This document shows positions 42,879-51,509 of a stretch of 64,000 nucleotides of DNA, piece after piece (the stretch's first letter is position 1; each line of letters begins with the position of its first letter). The translations under genes and the position numbers were made by a program. Under the pieces are notes generated by a model, which did not search any database, was not told the DNA's origin, and saw only the letters and a program-made list of their open reading frames with translations. The DNA is taken from positions 60,659-124,658 of the forward strand of contig NZ_SOZH01000012.1 in NCBI RefSeq assembly GCF_004519295.1. The letters run 5' to 3'. Origin of the DNA: Cellulosimicrobium funkei. GTDB taxonomy: Bacteria; Actinomycetota; Actinomycetes; Actinomycetales; Cellulomonadaceae.

Positions 42879-44340
42879 GGACGGGCTCGAGAAGGCTGTA
42901 TGCGTCGCGGACCTGCTGTGCATCGACGACGAGTTCGGCGCTATGTGAGGCGACGTTGAACCACTGCACGCTTCCTGGCGCGGTCGTACCGCCGTTGCGG
43001 ATCCGGGCGATCGAGTGCTGTAGCGCCTTCTGCTTTCCGTACGCCGTGACGACTAGCTTGAAGCTGTCGTCTAGAGCTCCGGTTGCAGGGGTGCTTGTGC
43101 CTTCGAAATGAAACTTGATCGTGGTCTCCAGCACGGACCTTAACAGCATCGCCGCAGCGGCGGGCGTTTCCTTCAGATCGATCTTTCGCAGCTCTTGGTA
43201 GCGCAGCTGAAGGTTGTGCGAGGCACCGGACCCGTAGTCCAACCCGGCCAAGGATAGGGACTTGGTGTTGGGATGGTTGGGGCCGCGCGGGCTCGCAATC
43301 TGTGCTGGCTGCTCGGCTTTGGGCAATCCGTCTCCAGCGCCCGTGCCGCCAGCCTGGTGTGGGTCACCGGTGACTGCGGGGGATTCCTCACCCAAGGCTG
43401 GCTCGGAGGGATCGCCGACCCGCGCGTCTGATACCGCGGGAGAGGTAGCGGTTGGTGCTGTGCCAGTGAGGCTTTCAAGCAGCGACTGGTGCTCCGGTGT
43501 CCCCTTCTTGAACTCGTCAGAGCGAGTATTCAGGCGCTTGGCCCGAAACTGCGTCATGAGTTGCTCGACTGCTGCGCGTTGCTTGTCGTCGAGTGCAGCG
43601 CCGATCGAGTGGGGCGACAGAGTATGTGGGACGAGACGACCCTCACCGTCGAACACCGCGCCGATCGCCGCGGCGATGTCAGCGTTGCGGTACGCGTACT
43701 CGAACGCGGACATCGTGAGGGCGGGACTGATGACGTAGTCGTGCAGGCTTGGGTCGGTGAACGCGACGCCCGACAGGAACCGCCGCATCGCGACCATCTT
43801 TAGGAACCGCACGACCTGCACGTCAGGGTAGTCAAGCTTCAGGTCATCGACGGTGACGCCAGGCCCGAGGAGCGAGAAGTAGTAGTTGGCCTGCTGGTCT
43901 CGGCTCCACCGCTTCTTCGAGAGTCCGGTATGCAGGCGGGCGATGTGCGGCCGGGCGACCTCTCGAGAAGGGGCGACCAGCACGCGGATCGAGAGGGGAA
44001 GGTTCTCCGCCTCGACCGCGAACCGGGTCAGCAACCGCCTGATTTCGACAGTGTGTGACGGGACAGAGTCTGGATCCAGGAGTGCCTTCAGGGCGCTGAC
44101 CCGCCGGTTTCCCTCGAGGACGACGTGGGCGCCATCTTCCTCCACGACGATCGGCACTTCGTTGTCGAAGTATCCGTCGCGCAGGATCAACGTCGCGGCA
44201 TCCAAGACGTCTTCCTCGGCAAACAGGTAGTTCAACGCCGCGGCCTCATCGTCGGGACGCGTGGGGATCCGGTAGTTGTCCAAGTCCAGCACGAGGTCTT
44301 CGACCTTCACCTGGTCCATGGGCAGTTGCTGGTAGCTCAC
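42844..44340 (-). CDS. ParB/Srx-type N-terminal domain protein, large, unknown C-terminus
   Basis: About 498 residues from the GTG at 44340 (GAAGGGA upstream; ATG 44319 is an alternative). Residues 10-110 are a ParB/sulfiredoxin-like domain: DLVLDLDNYRIPTR, then VVLEGNRRVSALKAL, which corresponds to the ParB GERR motif with Asn for the first Glu-Arg. A proline/glycine-rich linker (near 290-350) leads to a helical C-terminal domain (MLLRSVLETTIKFHFEG, ending LLEPVLRRLLRP) that recalls HEPN-like bundles. Such ParB-like proteins can be NTPases or nucleases in defence systems. No ParA is nearby. It is convergent with the adenine methylase. Confidence 0.7.
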   Translation of the reverse strand: MSYQQLPMDQVKVEDLVLDLDNYRIPTRPDDEAAALNYLFAEEDVLDAATLILRDGYFDNEVPIVVEEDGAHVVLEGNRRVSALKALLDPDSVPSHTVEIRRLLTRFAVEAENLPLSIRVLVAPSREVARPHIARLHTGLSKKRWSRDQQANYYFSLLGPGVTVDDLKLDYPDVQVVRFLKMVAMRRFLSGVAFTDPSLHDYVISPALTMSAFEYAYRNADIAAAIGAVFDGEGRLVPHTLSPHSIGAALDDKQRAAVEQLMTQFRAKRLNTRSDEFKKGTPEHQSLLESLTGTAPTATSPAVSDARVGDPSEPALGEESPAVTGDPHQAGGTGAGDGLPKAEQPAQIASPRGPNHPNTKSLSLAGLDYGSGASHNLQLRYQELRKIDLKETPAAAAMLLRSVLETTIKFHFEGTSTPATGALDDSFKLVVTAYGKQKALQHSIARIRNGGTTAPGSVQWFNVASHSAELVVDAQQVRDAYSLLEPVLRRLLRPAADS

Positions 44341-44555
44341 GCCTGCTTCCCTTCGCTCTTCGCCCAGAGCATCCCACGTCCGCTGCCGCACAGAGTTCAG
44401 TTCCTGCCGAGGTGACCCGGGTGAAACGGCCCGTTCCTTGGTCAGAGGGACGAAGCGCGCGGGGTATAGGCCAGAAGTCAGGTTGACCGCTTCCGGGCGC
44501 GATCCGACGAGAATCTCGTATGAATCGGCGAGGGCACGTCGGCTACGGTCGCATC

Positions 44556-44804
44556 GTGCCGTACCCGTCGCGTCCCGTGCTCGAGGTGCTGCCGCAGTTC
44601 CGCGGCGATGTGAAGAACGGGTACAACCTGTTCCAGCGGGACAGGTTCGACCGGTTCGTGGCAGAGCAGTACTCGGCCGGCCGATCGCTGCGTGAGCTCG
44701 GGGAGCTGACGGGGCGCACGCAGACGGCGGTGCGGCGGAGCCTCGACCGCACCGGCACGCCACGGCGCGGCCGTGGCGCCCAGCCGGTCGGGACGTCGTC
44801 GTGA
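44556..44804 (+). CDS. Small helix-turn-helix protein
   Basis: 82 residues from GTG 44556. A helix-turn-helix lies near residues 40-62 (YSAGRSLRELGELTGRTQTA, then VRRSLDR). Proteins of this kind are common in actinobacterial mobile DNA. The stop overlaps the next start by four bases (GTGA), so it forms a unit with the HNH-like gene. Target unknown. Confidence 0.6.
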   Translation: MPYPSRPVLEVLPQFRGDVKNGYNLFQRDRFDRFVAEQYSAGRSLRELGELTGRTQTAVRRSLDRTGTPRRGRGAQPVGTSS

Positions 44805-45214
44805 AGTCGCTGTGGACGCCGACGGAGCTCGCGGCCGAGGTCGGGGTCTCGCGGGCCGCGGTGTACGCGTGGCTGCGCGCGACGTTCCCGCGCCCGGTCG
44901 ACCGGCGGTGGCTGCTCGACGATGACATGGCCGCGCGCGTGCGCAAGCGGTTCACCGCGACGGCGCCGATCCGTGAGCACGAGCCGGGACCGTGCTCGGT
45001 CGACGGGTGCGAACGGCCCGCGCACGGGCGGGGGCTGTGCAAGATGCACTACGACCGCTGGTACCGCACCGGGAGCACGGACGGCCTCGGCGGCGGCGCG
45101 CGCCAGCGCGCCAAGACGCACTGCCCCCACGGACATGAGTACACGCCGCAGAACACGATCGTCTACCCGTCGGACGGGCGCCGGCGTTGCCGCACGTGCC
45201 GCGAGAGCCGGTGA
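44801..45214 (+). CDS. HTH and zinc-finger protein, HNH-endonuclease-like
   Basis: A 137-residue product starting at GTG 44801. The N-terminus is a MerR/excisionase-like helix-turn-helix (TPTELAAEVGVSRAAVYAWL). The middle has CSVDGCERPAHGRGLCKMHY and the C-terminus CPHGHEYTPQN with CRTCRESR. These paired Cys/His clusters are seen in phage and mobile-element HNH proteins of actinobacteria. A complete HNH catalytic core is not obvious. It may be a DNA-binding or nicking protein. Confidence 0.6.
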   Translation: MKSLWTPTELAAEVGVSRAAVYAWLRATFPRPVDRRWLLDDDMAARVRKRFTATAPIREHEPGPCSVDGCERPAHGRGLCKMHYDRWYRTGSTDGLGGGARQRAKTHCPHGHEYTPQNTIVYPSDGRRRCRTCRESR

Positions 45215-45301
45215 GCGCGGGCACGAGCTGCGCCGTCGCGGCGTGCGTGCACCGCGGGGTCGTTCCACGGTGGTCGCATCCACCCGACGGAAGGAGCACC
45301 C

Positions 45302-45523
45302 GTGGCCGTGACGATCGAGGTCTACCACCAGGACGAGCAGTGGCACGTGCGACGCCAGGGCGAGCGTGAGCCACTGTCCAACCACGCGAAGAAAGACGAC
45401 GCCGTCGCCGCCGGGCGCGCGGTCGCCGGGCGCGAGAGCGCCGAGCTCGTGATCAAGAACCTCGACGGCACGATCGCGCAGAAGGACTCCCACGGGCACG
45501 ACCCGCGCAACGTGCCAGGCTGA
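45302..45523 (+). CDS. DUF2188 small protein
   Basis: 73 residues from GTG 45302. The layout HQDEQWHVRRQGEREPLSNH, then AVAAGRAVA and ELVIKNLDGTI(A) with a GHDPRNVPG tail, is the DUF2188 pattern (short strand-helix-strand domain, role unknown, frequent beside LigD-type ligases). It lies three bases before the ligase gene. Confidence 0.75.
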   Translation: MAVTIEVYHQDEQWHVRRQGEREPLSNHAKKDDAVAAGRAVAGRESAELVIKNLDGTIAQKDSHGHDPRNVPG

Positions 45524-45526
45524 ACC

Positions 45527-46525
45527 ATGGCCGGCGCGAAGGCGATGCCGTACGACGTCGCCCTCGCGCGCGTCGTCGAGCAGATCCCCGCGCCAGGCGC
45601 GCTCGAGGGCGGCTGCCGCTACGAGCCGAAGTGGGACGGCTACCGCGCGATCGTGTCCAGCAGCGACGACGGCGCCCGCATCTGGTCCCGGCGCGGCACG
45701 GACCTGACGGCGACGTTCCCCGAGATCGCCGGCGCCGTCGCGGAGCAGTTGGCGCCGGGCGTCGTGCTCGACGGCGAGCTCGTCGTGTGGGAGAGCGGCC
45801 GGCTCGCGTTCGAGGCCCTGCAGGAGCGCATGGGCCGCGGCCCGCGCACGGCGGCGGCCGCCGCGAGGGCTCGCCCGGCGTCCCTCGCTGCGTTCGACGT
45901 CCTCGCGATCGCCGACCGCGACGTGCGGCCCGAGCCGTTCGACGTACGGCGCGCGCTGCTCGTCGAGCTCGCGTCGTCGTGGCGCCCACCCCTGAACCTG
46001 TCACCGGTGACCGACGACGTCGACGAGGCGCGCGAGTGGTTCGAGACGTACGTCGCGGTCGGCGTGGAGGGCCTGGTCGTGAAGGGCGGCGCCGAGCCCT
46101 ACCGCGGCGGGGAGCGCTCGTGGCTCAAGGTGAAGCACCGCTCGACCGTCGACGTCGTGTGCGCCGCGGTGACCGGGAGCATGTCCCAGCCGCAGGAGAT
46201 CGTCGCGGGCCTGCCGATCGACGGCGACCTGCGGATCGTGGGCCGCACGACGCCGTTGACGCCTGGCGCCCGGCGCCGGCTCGTCCCGCTGCTACGCCGG
46301 CCCATGGGGGAGCACCCGTGGCCGGCGCGCATCTCTCCCGGCACGTTCGGGCGCTTCAACGCCCGCACGGCGCCGATCGACCTGACGCTCGTCGAGCCGT
46401 TCGTCGTCGAGGTCTCCGCCGACGTCGCGTGGTCCGGGAAGTCCTGGCGCCACCCGCTCCGCCTCGTGCGCCTCCGTCCGGAAATGGACCCGGACGAGGT
46501 TGAACCGGGCGACGTGGCGCGTTGA
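45527..46525 (+). CDS. ATP-dependent DNA ligase (LigC/LigD-ligase-like)
   Basis: A 332-residue ligase that seals DNA nicks using ATP. Motif I is EPKWDGYRAI with the AMP-accepting K35, motif III LDGELVVW, motif IV EGLVVKGG and motif V SWLKVKHR; an OB-fold C-terminal region follows. Length and lack of polymerase or nuclease domains fit the LigC type used in actinobacterial break or excision repair. Neighbouring DUF2188, HTH and zinc-finger genes are typical companions. No Ku gene is visible. Confidence 0.9.
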   Translation: MAGAKAMPYDVALARVVEQIPAPGALEGGCRYEPKWDGYRAIVSSSDDGARIWSRRGTDLTATFPEIAGAVAEQLAPGVVLDGELVVWESGRLAFEALQERMGRGPRTAAAAARARPASLAAFDVLAIADRDVRPEPFDVRRALLVELASSWRPPLNLSPVTDDVDEAREWFETYVAVGVEGLVVKGGAEPYRGGERSWLKVKHRSTVDVVCAAVTGSMSQPQEIVAGLPIDGDLRIVGRTTPLTPGARRRLVPLLRRPMGEHPWPARISPGTFGRFNARTAPIDLTLVEPFVVEVSADVAWSGKSWRHPLRLVRLRPEMDPDEVEPGDVAR

Positions 46526-46611
46526 CGTGCTCGTACGGTCCAACGGGCGTAGCAACCGGGATCGTCGCTGCCTAAGCACGGTTGTCTAATCATCGACATA
46601 CACCGGTTATT

Positions 46612-46627
46612 ATCGGTCTGTGTCGAT
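46612..46627. promoter_or_regulatory. ArsR-type operator, ATCGG-N6-TCGAT variant
   Basis: Counterpart of the site at 12098, with one change in the left arm, overlapping the GTG start at 46620. The weakened symmetry could shift repression of this copy. Confidence 0.5.
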
Positions 46628-46991
46628 CATAGATTCTGAGGTGTGTGCGGCGAGCACGGTGGATGTTGAGCCGGCGGTCGCGTTGTTCCGGTCGTTGGGG
46701 GATCCGGCGCGGTTGGCGATCGTGCGCCGGCTCGCGGTCGGGGAGGCGCGGGTCGCGGAGCTGACGGCTGATCTGGGGCTGGCGCAGTCCACGGTGTCCT
46801 CGCACGTGGCGTGCTTGAAGGACTGCGGCCTGGTGGCCGGGCGCATGGAGGGCCGGCGGGTGTTCTACTCGCTGGCCCGCCCCGAGCTGCTGGACATGCT
46901 CGCCGCCGCGGAGACGCTGCTCGCGGCGACGGGCAGCGCGGTCGCGCTCTGCCCGACCTACGGCGTGGACGGGCAGGTGTCGGCGTGCTGA
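46620..46991 (+). CDS. CmtR-type ArsR/SmtB metal sensor of cassette 2
   Basis: A 123-residue paralogue of the sensor at 12106. All cysteines are kept (residue 9, CLKDCGLV and the C-terminal CPTYGVDGQVSAC), so Cd/Pb sensing should be retained. The recognition region is identical, which implies that both proteins read the same operator and may cross-regulate the two cassettes. GTG start; overlaps cadD by 7 bp. Confidence 0.82.
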   Translation: MSIIDSEVCAASTVDVEPAVALFRSLGDPARLAIVRRLAVGEARVAELTADLGLAQSTVSSHVACLKDCGLVAGRMEGRRVFYSLARPELLDMLAAAETLLAATGSAVALCPTYGVDGQVSAC

Positions 46992-47596
46992 GCACGATCG
47001 CGGCCGCGGTCGGGTTGTTCGTCGCGACCAACCTCGACGACATCGTGGTCCTGACAGTCCTGTTCGCGGTCGCCGCACGGGGGACGTCGCGGCTGCGCGG
47101 GTGGCAGATCGTGGCCGGGCAGTACCTGGGCCTGGTCACCCTGATCGCGGTCAGCTTCCTGGCCGCGCTGGGCCTGACGATCGTGCCGGACGAGTGGGTC
47201 GGCCTGCTCGGCCTGATCCCGCTCGCGATCGGTGTGCTCGCCCTGGTGCGCACGCTGCGCGGCAAGGACGACGACGATGAGGCCGAGTCCGCGCTCAAGG
47301 CCGTCGGCCTGCTCGGCGTCGCGGGCATCACGATCGCCAACGGCGGGGACAACATCGCGATCTACACCCCGGTGTTCCGCACCATCTCGACCACGGACGC
47401 CCTGGTCACGATCGCGGTGTTTCTCGTCCTGCTTGCGCTGTGGTGCCTGTTCGCGCGCGCGATCGGCACGAACGAGAAGGTGACGGAGGGGCTGGAGAAG
47501 GTCGAGCACTGGCTCGTGCCGGTGGTGTTTATCGGCCTCGGTGTGTTCATCCTCATCGAGTCCGGCACCCTGGCCCACATCGCGTCGCTGCTGTGA
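46985..47596 (+). CDS. cadD: CadD-family cadmium resistance transporter (copy 2)
   Basis: A 203-residue CadD-type exporter, about 95 % identical to the one at 12471. The ion-path motifs (ATNLDDIVVL and NGGDNIAIYTPVF) are unchanged, so the two copies probably have the same substrate. Differences are scattered and conservative. GTG start inside the sensor gene; the stop overlaps the flavoprotein start. Confidence 0.85.
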   Translation: MLSTIAAAVGLFVATNLDDIVVLTVLFAVAARGTSRLRGWQIVAGQYLGLVTLIAVSFLAALGLTIVPDEWVGLLGLIPLAIGVLALVRTLRGKDDDDEAESALKAVGLLGVAGITIANGGDNIAIYTPVFRTISTTDALVTIAVFLVLLALWCLFARAIGTNEKVTEGLEKVEHWLVPVVFIGLGVFILIESGTLAHIASLL

Positions 47597-48696
47597 GCGG
47601 CGGCACCGGCCCCGACCATGACGTCGTCGTGGTCGGGGCCGGGCAGGCGGGGCTCGCGCTCGGGTACTACCTGACCCGCGCCGGCGTCGACGTGCTTCTG
47701 CTCGAGCGCGCCGCGCACGTCGGGGCGAGCTGGGCGCGGCGGTGGGACTCGTTGCGGCTGTTCACCCCCGCCCGGTACGACGCCCTGCCTGGGCTCGTGT
47801 TCCCCGGCGATGCGTGGTCCTACCCGGGCAAGGACCAGGTGGCCGCCTACCTCGCGGACTATGCCGCCCGGTTCGAGCTGCCCGTGCGCACCGGCGCCGA
47901 GGTCGCCCTGCTCGAGGGCGATGCCGGCGAGTTCCGTGTCCATCTGGCGGGCGGCGAGATGATCCGCGCTGCCCGGGTGGCCGTGGCTACCGGTGCGTTC
48001 GGCCGTCCCTGGACGCCGTCCTTCGCGACCAGTCTCGACCGGGCCGTCGTGCAGGTGCACACCGACGACTACCAGCGCCCGGACGCGCTCCCACCCGGGG
48101 TGGTGCTCGTCGTCGGGGGCGCGAACTCGGGGCGCCAGATCGCGCTCGAGCTCGCCCGGGCCGGCCGGTCCGTGCACCTGTCGGAGGGTGCGCGCCTGCG
48201 TGAGCTCCCGCAACGACCGATGGGGCGCGACCTGTTCTGGTGGCTGACCGCTACACGGGCGATCCACGCGCCGGGGGACTCGCTCGTCGGGCGGCGCGTG
48301 CGCGCGAACGAGCCCGTCATCGGCACCCCGCGACGTGATCTGCAGGACGCCGGCGTCACCTTCCACCCTCGAGCCCAGGACGCCGCCGGCGACGCGGTGA
48401 GGTTCGTTGACGGCCACGCCGTCCAGCCCGCCGCCGTGGTGTGGGCGACCGGGTACCGGCACGACGACACCTGGGTCACCGTGCCCGGCGCCCTCGACCA
48501 GAGCGGCGCCCTCATCGTCGACGACGGCTCGACCCCCGTCCCCGGCCTGTACGCGATCGGGCGGCCCTGGCAACGTGACCGCGGATCAGCCTTGCTCGGC
48601 TACGTCCAACGCGACGCACAGCGACTCGCCACCCACCTGGCGCTCCGCGAACCCGAGCGAGAGACGATGCCCGCACCCCGGCGCCGATCGTCCTGA
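47593..48696 (+). CDS. CzcO-like FAD/NAD(P)-dependent oxidoreductase (copy C)
   Basis: A 367-residue paralogue of the flavoprotein at 13079. The FAD motif VVGAGQAGLALGYYL, the signature GASWARRWDSLRLFTPARY, the NADPH motif VVGGANSG and WATGYRHDD are all conserved. It is coupled to cadD by a GTGA overlap. More residues differ than in the sensor or pump, mainly in the loops and the C-terminal tail, so this is the fastest-changing gene of the cassette. Confidence 0.8.
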   Translation: MSGGTGPDHDVVVVGAGQAGLALGYYLTRAGVDVLLLERAAHVGASWARRWDSLRLFTPARYDALPGLVFPGDAWSYPGKDQVAAYLADYAARFELPVRTGAEVALLEGDAGEFRVHLAGGEMIRAARVAVATGAFGRPWTPSFATSLDRAVVQVHTDDYQRPDALPPGVVLVVGGANSGRQIALELARAGRSVHLSEGARLRELPQRPMGRDLFWWLTATRAIHAPGDSLVGRRVRANEPVIGTPRRDLQDAGVTFHPRAQDAAGDAVRFVDGHAVQPAAVVWATGYRHDDTWVTVPGALDQSGALIVDDGSTPVPGLYAIGRPWQRDRGSALLGYVQRDAQRLATHLALREPERETMPAPRRRSS

Positions 48697-48795
48697 ATAT
48701 CGACGGTTCCGAATAACAGACGGTGCCAGGTTCGCGCCCGGACGCCGAGGTCAGCGCAGTCCAGCCACCCAACGCTGGGTGACCCCGGCCTCGCA

Positions 48796-48966
48796 TCACC
48801 AGCGGGAGTAACCGATGATCCGCCACCCCTCAGGCACTTGAGGCGCGATCTGCTCCTTGCCCTCCTCGTACGAGGCGACGTCGTCGACCACGACGTCGCG
48901 CGTTTCGAGGTCGTAGGTGCGGGCGTTGTCGGGCGGGATCTGCTGGATGGTGGCACGGACGAGCAC
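48796..48966 (-). CDS. Short unknown protein
   Basis: 56 residues from GTG 48966 (VRATIQQIPPDNARTYDLET near the start, ending WRIIGYSRW). The gene is divergent from the one at 49025 with only 58 bp between, and TAGCGT sits about seven bases before the opposite start, so both may be leaderless. I do not recognise a family. Confidence 0.5.
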   Translation of the reverse strand: MLVRATIQQIPPDNARTYDLETRDVVVDDVASYEEGKEQIAPQVPEGWRIIGYSRW

Positions 48967-49024
48967 GACCCGATCGTAGAGCGGGCGGCAGGCGGGTCGG
49001 TGCTGGCCGGTAGCGTCCGGGCCC

Positions 49025-49321
49025 ATGGAACTCCAGTCCCCGCCGCGGATGCCGCGTTGGCACGCACGGTGCGACCTACACGACTGGCCCACGTGCGTGG
49101 GGTGGTGCCCAGGCTGCGCCGAGGACCACCGTGCTGGTCTGCACACCTGCCAGGCCGGGACCCCGATCGGGGACCAGGAGGCGCACGAGCACGACGTCGT
49201 CGAGCACCCGTACGCGTGCGCGTGGTGCTACCCGCTTCCGGCGCACGATCGCCCGGCGCCGAAGGCGCTGGGCACTTATCCCTCCTGGACGACCGGGCCA
49301 CGGCTCGGGTCCGAAACGTGA
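49025..49321 (+). CDS. Cysteine-rich small protein of unknown function
   Basis: 98 residues with seven cysteines and many histidines: CDLHDWPTCVGWCPGCAEDH, then HTCQ and YACAWCYP. This looks like a zinc-binding domain. It has no clear ribosome-binding site and a -10-like TAGCGT close by, so the transcript may be leaderless. Function unknown; similar Cys-rich small proteins occur at 62860 and 63228. Confidence 0.5.
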   Translation: MELQSPPRMPRWHARCDLHDWPTCVGWCPGCAEDHRAGLHTCQAGTPIGDQEAHEHDVVEHPYACAWCYPLPAHDRPAPKALGTYPSWTTGPRLGSET

Positions 49322-49360
49322 ACCGAGCTCTCCTCGCTCGCTCCTGACCGTCGTGAGCTG

Positions 49361-50662
49361 TCAGTCTTCGTCGAGTGGGGCGAGTGCTTCGAGCTGTTCG
49401 GTGCCGAACTGATGCAAAACGCCCTGGGCGAGATCGACGGCGGCGTGGTGCTGGGCCTGGTGGTCGACGCCCGGCTGGTCGACGAGCACAGGGGCGATGG
49501 CGCGCACGGGGTGGGTCCATGACGCCACGCCTGGGCTGTAGAAGGTGTCGTCGCCGGCGTTGCCATACAGGTAGAACGGGGCGACATCTGCGGGACCCGT
49601 GACGACCGCGGCGCGCAGGACGGCCCCGGTCGTGACCGCGAGAGCTGCGTGCCATGTGCGCGTAACGGCCACGGCTGCCGCTGCGATGCGTTCGACCTTC
49701 AGCGCGTGGATGGCGGGTCGCGTGTCGGTGTCGCCCTCGGGCCGGCGGGCGGTGACCGGGTAGGCGAGCAAGACGCCGCCGTCGTGATGCAGCTCGGCAT
49801 AGGGCTTCGCCACGGTGACGGCATCCTGATCGGAGTAGGCGCGCACTGTCCAGCGGCGAAGCCCCCGGCGGGGGTTGATGTGCTCAAGCAGGAGGTCGAG
49901 CACCGGAGCGCGGTCACCGGGCCGATGGAAGCGCATCGACGCGCCGCGGGCCTGAAGCATGACGTCACGAGTCGTGTCCACGTCGGGTGTGGGGCTGCCG
50001 AGGGGGACGGAGCCGGTCGGCCGGGCTGCGATGACCAGCCAGTGAGCGCTGAGCGGCTGGTCGAAGTCGAGGGTCCCCGTTGCGTCATCGGTGAGCGTGG
50101 CGAGCGCGGTCGCGGTGTCCGCCTGGCGGACGAACCGGTCGCGGTAGGCACGTTCGATGTCGCGCTCGCGCATCATGAGCGTGTTCGACCCGTATCGGAT
50201 CGGTGCCCCGGGCGGGTTCTTCGGGTCCGGGTTGTGCTCGTAGAAGTGCGGGGAGTCGGAGGAGGCGGGCACCTGGACGAGCAGGTAGCCGCCCGACCCG
50301 TCGGCGGTAGGGATGGGTTCTACGACCGGGCGGATCAGGGGACGCACGCGCGCGGCGAGCAGCTGGTGGATCGGCTGCTCGGGCTCGGCCGAGAGCTGGA
50401 TGGCCGAGTCGATGAGGTGCTTGTCTCCAGGGGCCTCGCCGATGCCGTAGACGATGAGGCCCCCACCGCTGTTCGCCATCGCCGCGACGTCCTTGGCGAG
50501 CTCGACCTTCGCGTGCTCGTCGGTGCGCAGCTGCGCCTTGAAGTCGAGCGCCTCGTCCTCGGCGAGGTTGAGGGCGATCGCGCGGGTGATGTCGTCGATG
50601 GTGAGCGGGCGCGGGGCTGTGAGGGCCAGCAGCTCGTGGAGCCTGCTCCAGGTGATCGGCAT
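49361..50662 (-). CDS. Schlafen-type AlbA_2 domain protein
   Basis: 433 residues from ATG 50662. An N-terminal AlbA_2 (divergent AAA_4/Schlafen) domain covers about residues 30-170: DEALDFKAQLRTDEHAKVEL, then AAMANSGGGLIVYGIGE is the standard signature. The rest, about 250 residues, has no family I know. Bacterial AlbA_2 proteins are putative nucleic-acid-binding regulators and appear in some defence systems. The start is leaderless-like, with TACGCT just upstream. Confidence 0.72.
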   Translation of the reverse strand: MPITWSRLHELLALTAPRPLTIDDITRAIALNLAEDEALDFKAQLRTDEHAKVELAKDVAAMANSGGGLIVYGIGEAPGDKHLIDSAIQLSAEPEQPIHQLLAARVRPLIRPVVEPIPTADGSGGYLLVQVPASSDSPHFYEHNPDPKNPPGAPIRYGSNTLMMRERDIERAYRDRFVRQADTATALATLTDDATGTLDFDQPLSAHWLVIAARPTGSVPLGSPTPDVDTTRDVMLQARGASMRFHRPGDRAPVLDLLLEHINPRRGLRRWTVRAYSDQDAVTVAKPYAELHHDGGVLLAYPVTARRPEGDTDTRPAIHALKVERIAAAAVAVTRTWHAALAVTTGAVLRAAVVTGPADVAPFYLYGNAGDDTFYSPGVASWTHPVRAIAPVLVDQPGVDHQAQHHAAVDLAQGVLHQFGTEQLEALAPLDED

Positions 50663-50739
50663 GGCCAGAGCGTACGGCCGCGCGGTGCGCGCTCGTCGAC
50701 GACGTGCCCCCGTTGGCGGGCACGTCGTCGACCGTTCGA

Positions 50740-51468
50740 TCAGGCCTCGAGGACGGACTCGATCTCGTCCGCCGTGAACAGGTACGCGTCGCGGTCGCGG
50801 CGCCCGCGCTCGAGCTTGTCGGCCCACAGCGGCAGGAATACCGCGAGCATGTCGAGGTAGGTGCTCAGCATGGGCATGTGCGAGTTCCCGCGCTCGTGCT
50901 CGGGGCCGAAGTAGACCGCGAGGTCCGTCCAGCGGTCGTCCTCGATGAGGTGGCGGGCGTAGCGGGCGTAGCGCCCCTCGCGCACGTCGTTGAAGTCGAA
51001 GCCCGGGAAGGCGACCTTGCCGGCGAACTGCTCCTGCAGCTCCGGGCCGCCGCGCTCGACGCTGCGGCGCAGCTCGTCGAACATCGTGAGGATGTCCATG
51101 ACGACCTTGCTGTCACGGGGAGTGAACTCCGGCTCGATGTCGCGGAACTCATCGGCGTACTCGTCGGTGTAGCCCCGGCGAAGAGCCTTCGCGCGGCGGC
51201 GGTGCCACTCGCTTTCGTCGTCCTCGTCGCGGAGCTCGGCCAGCTCGGCGAGCGCGTCGTGCTGTAGGGCCAGCGACTGCCGCTCGATCGTCGTCATCGT
51301 CTGCGGGGGAGCCGCCCGGTCGACCGGGCGGGCGGTTTCCGGGTTGACGAGGCCAACGAGAGTTCTGCGGGCGAGCTCGCTGACGGAGATCCCCTGGGCG
51401 TTCGCCAGGGCAGTGATGTCGTGGAGGTCCTGCTCCTCGAGCCGGACACCTAGCGTGGTCTTGGGCAT
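50740..51468 (-). CDS. YfbU-family protein with N-terminal ribbon-helix-helix
   Basis: 242 residues. The first 45 residues look like an RHH DNA-binding domain (TTLGVRLEEQDLHDITALAN, then SVSELARRTL). Residues 65-240 match the YfbU family layout (LALQHDALAEL..., RRGYTDEYADEF, FPGFDFNDVREGRYARYARH and a terminal LFTADEIESVLEA). YfbU-type proteins are poorly understood; E. coli YfbU over-production is toxic. An operator-like dyad lies upstream at 51510. Confidence 0.72.
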   Translation of the reverse strand: MPKTTLGVRLEEQDLHDITALANAQGISVSELARRTLVGLVNPETARPVDRAAPPQTMTTIERQSLALQHDALAELAELRDEDDESEWHRRRAKALRRGYTDEYADEFRDIEPEFTPRDSKVVMDILTMFDELRRSVERGGPELQEQFAGKVAFPGFDFNDVREGRYARYARHLIEDDRWTDLAVYFGPEHERGNSHMPMLSTYLDMLAVFLPLWADKLERGRRDRDAYLFTADEIESVLEA

Positions 51469-51509
51469 GCGCCGCTCCTTGCTAACGGAAAAACGGAAAC
51501 GATGAACGT

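Larger units (their letters stand above)
46593..48696 (+). repeat. Sensor-CadD-flavoprotein cassette, copy 2
   Basis: Second copy of the block at 12076-14215, about 34.5 kb away and in the same orientation. Gene order, overlaps and promoter region are conserved. The similarity ends with the flavoprotein genes, whose C-terminal 20 or so residues differ. Confidence 0.85.

Noticed and set aside
42844..45042. Extension of the ParB-like protein to 45042
   Set aside because: The added N-terminus is low-complexity and overlaps two better-supported plus-strand genes; the start at 44340 or 44319 fits the conserved domain.
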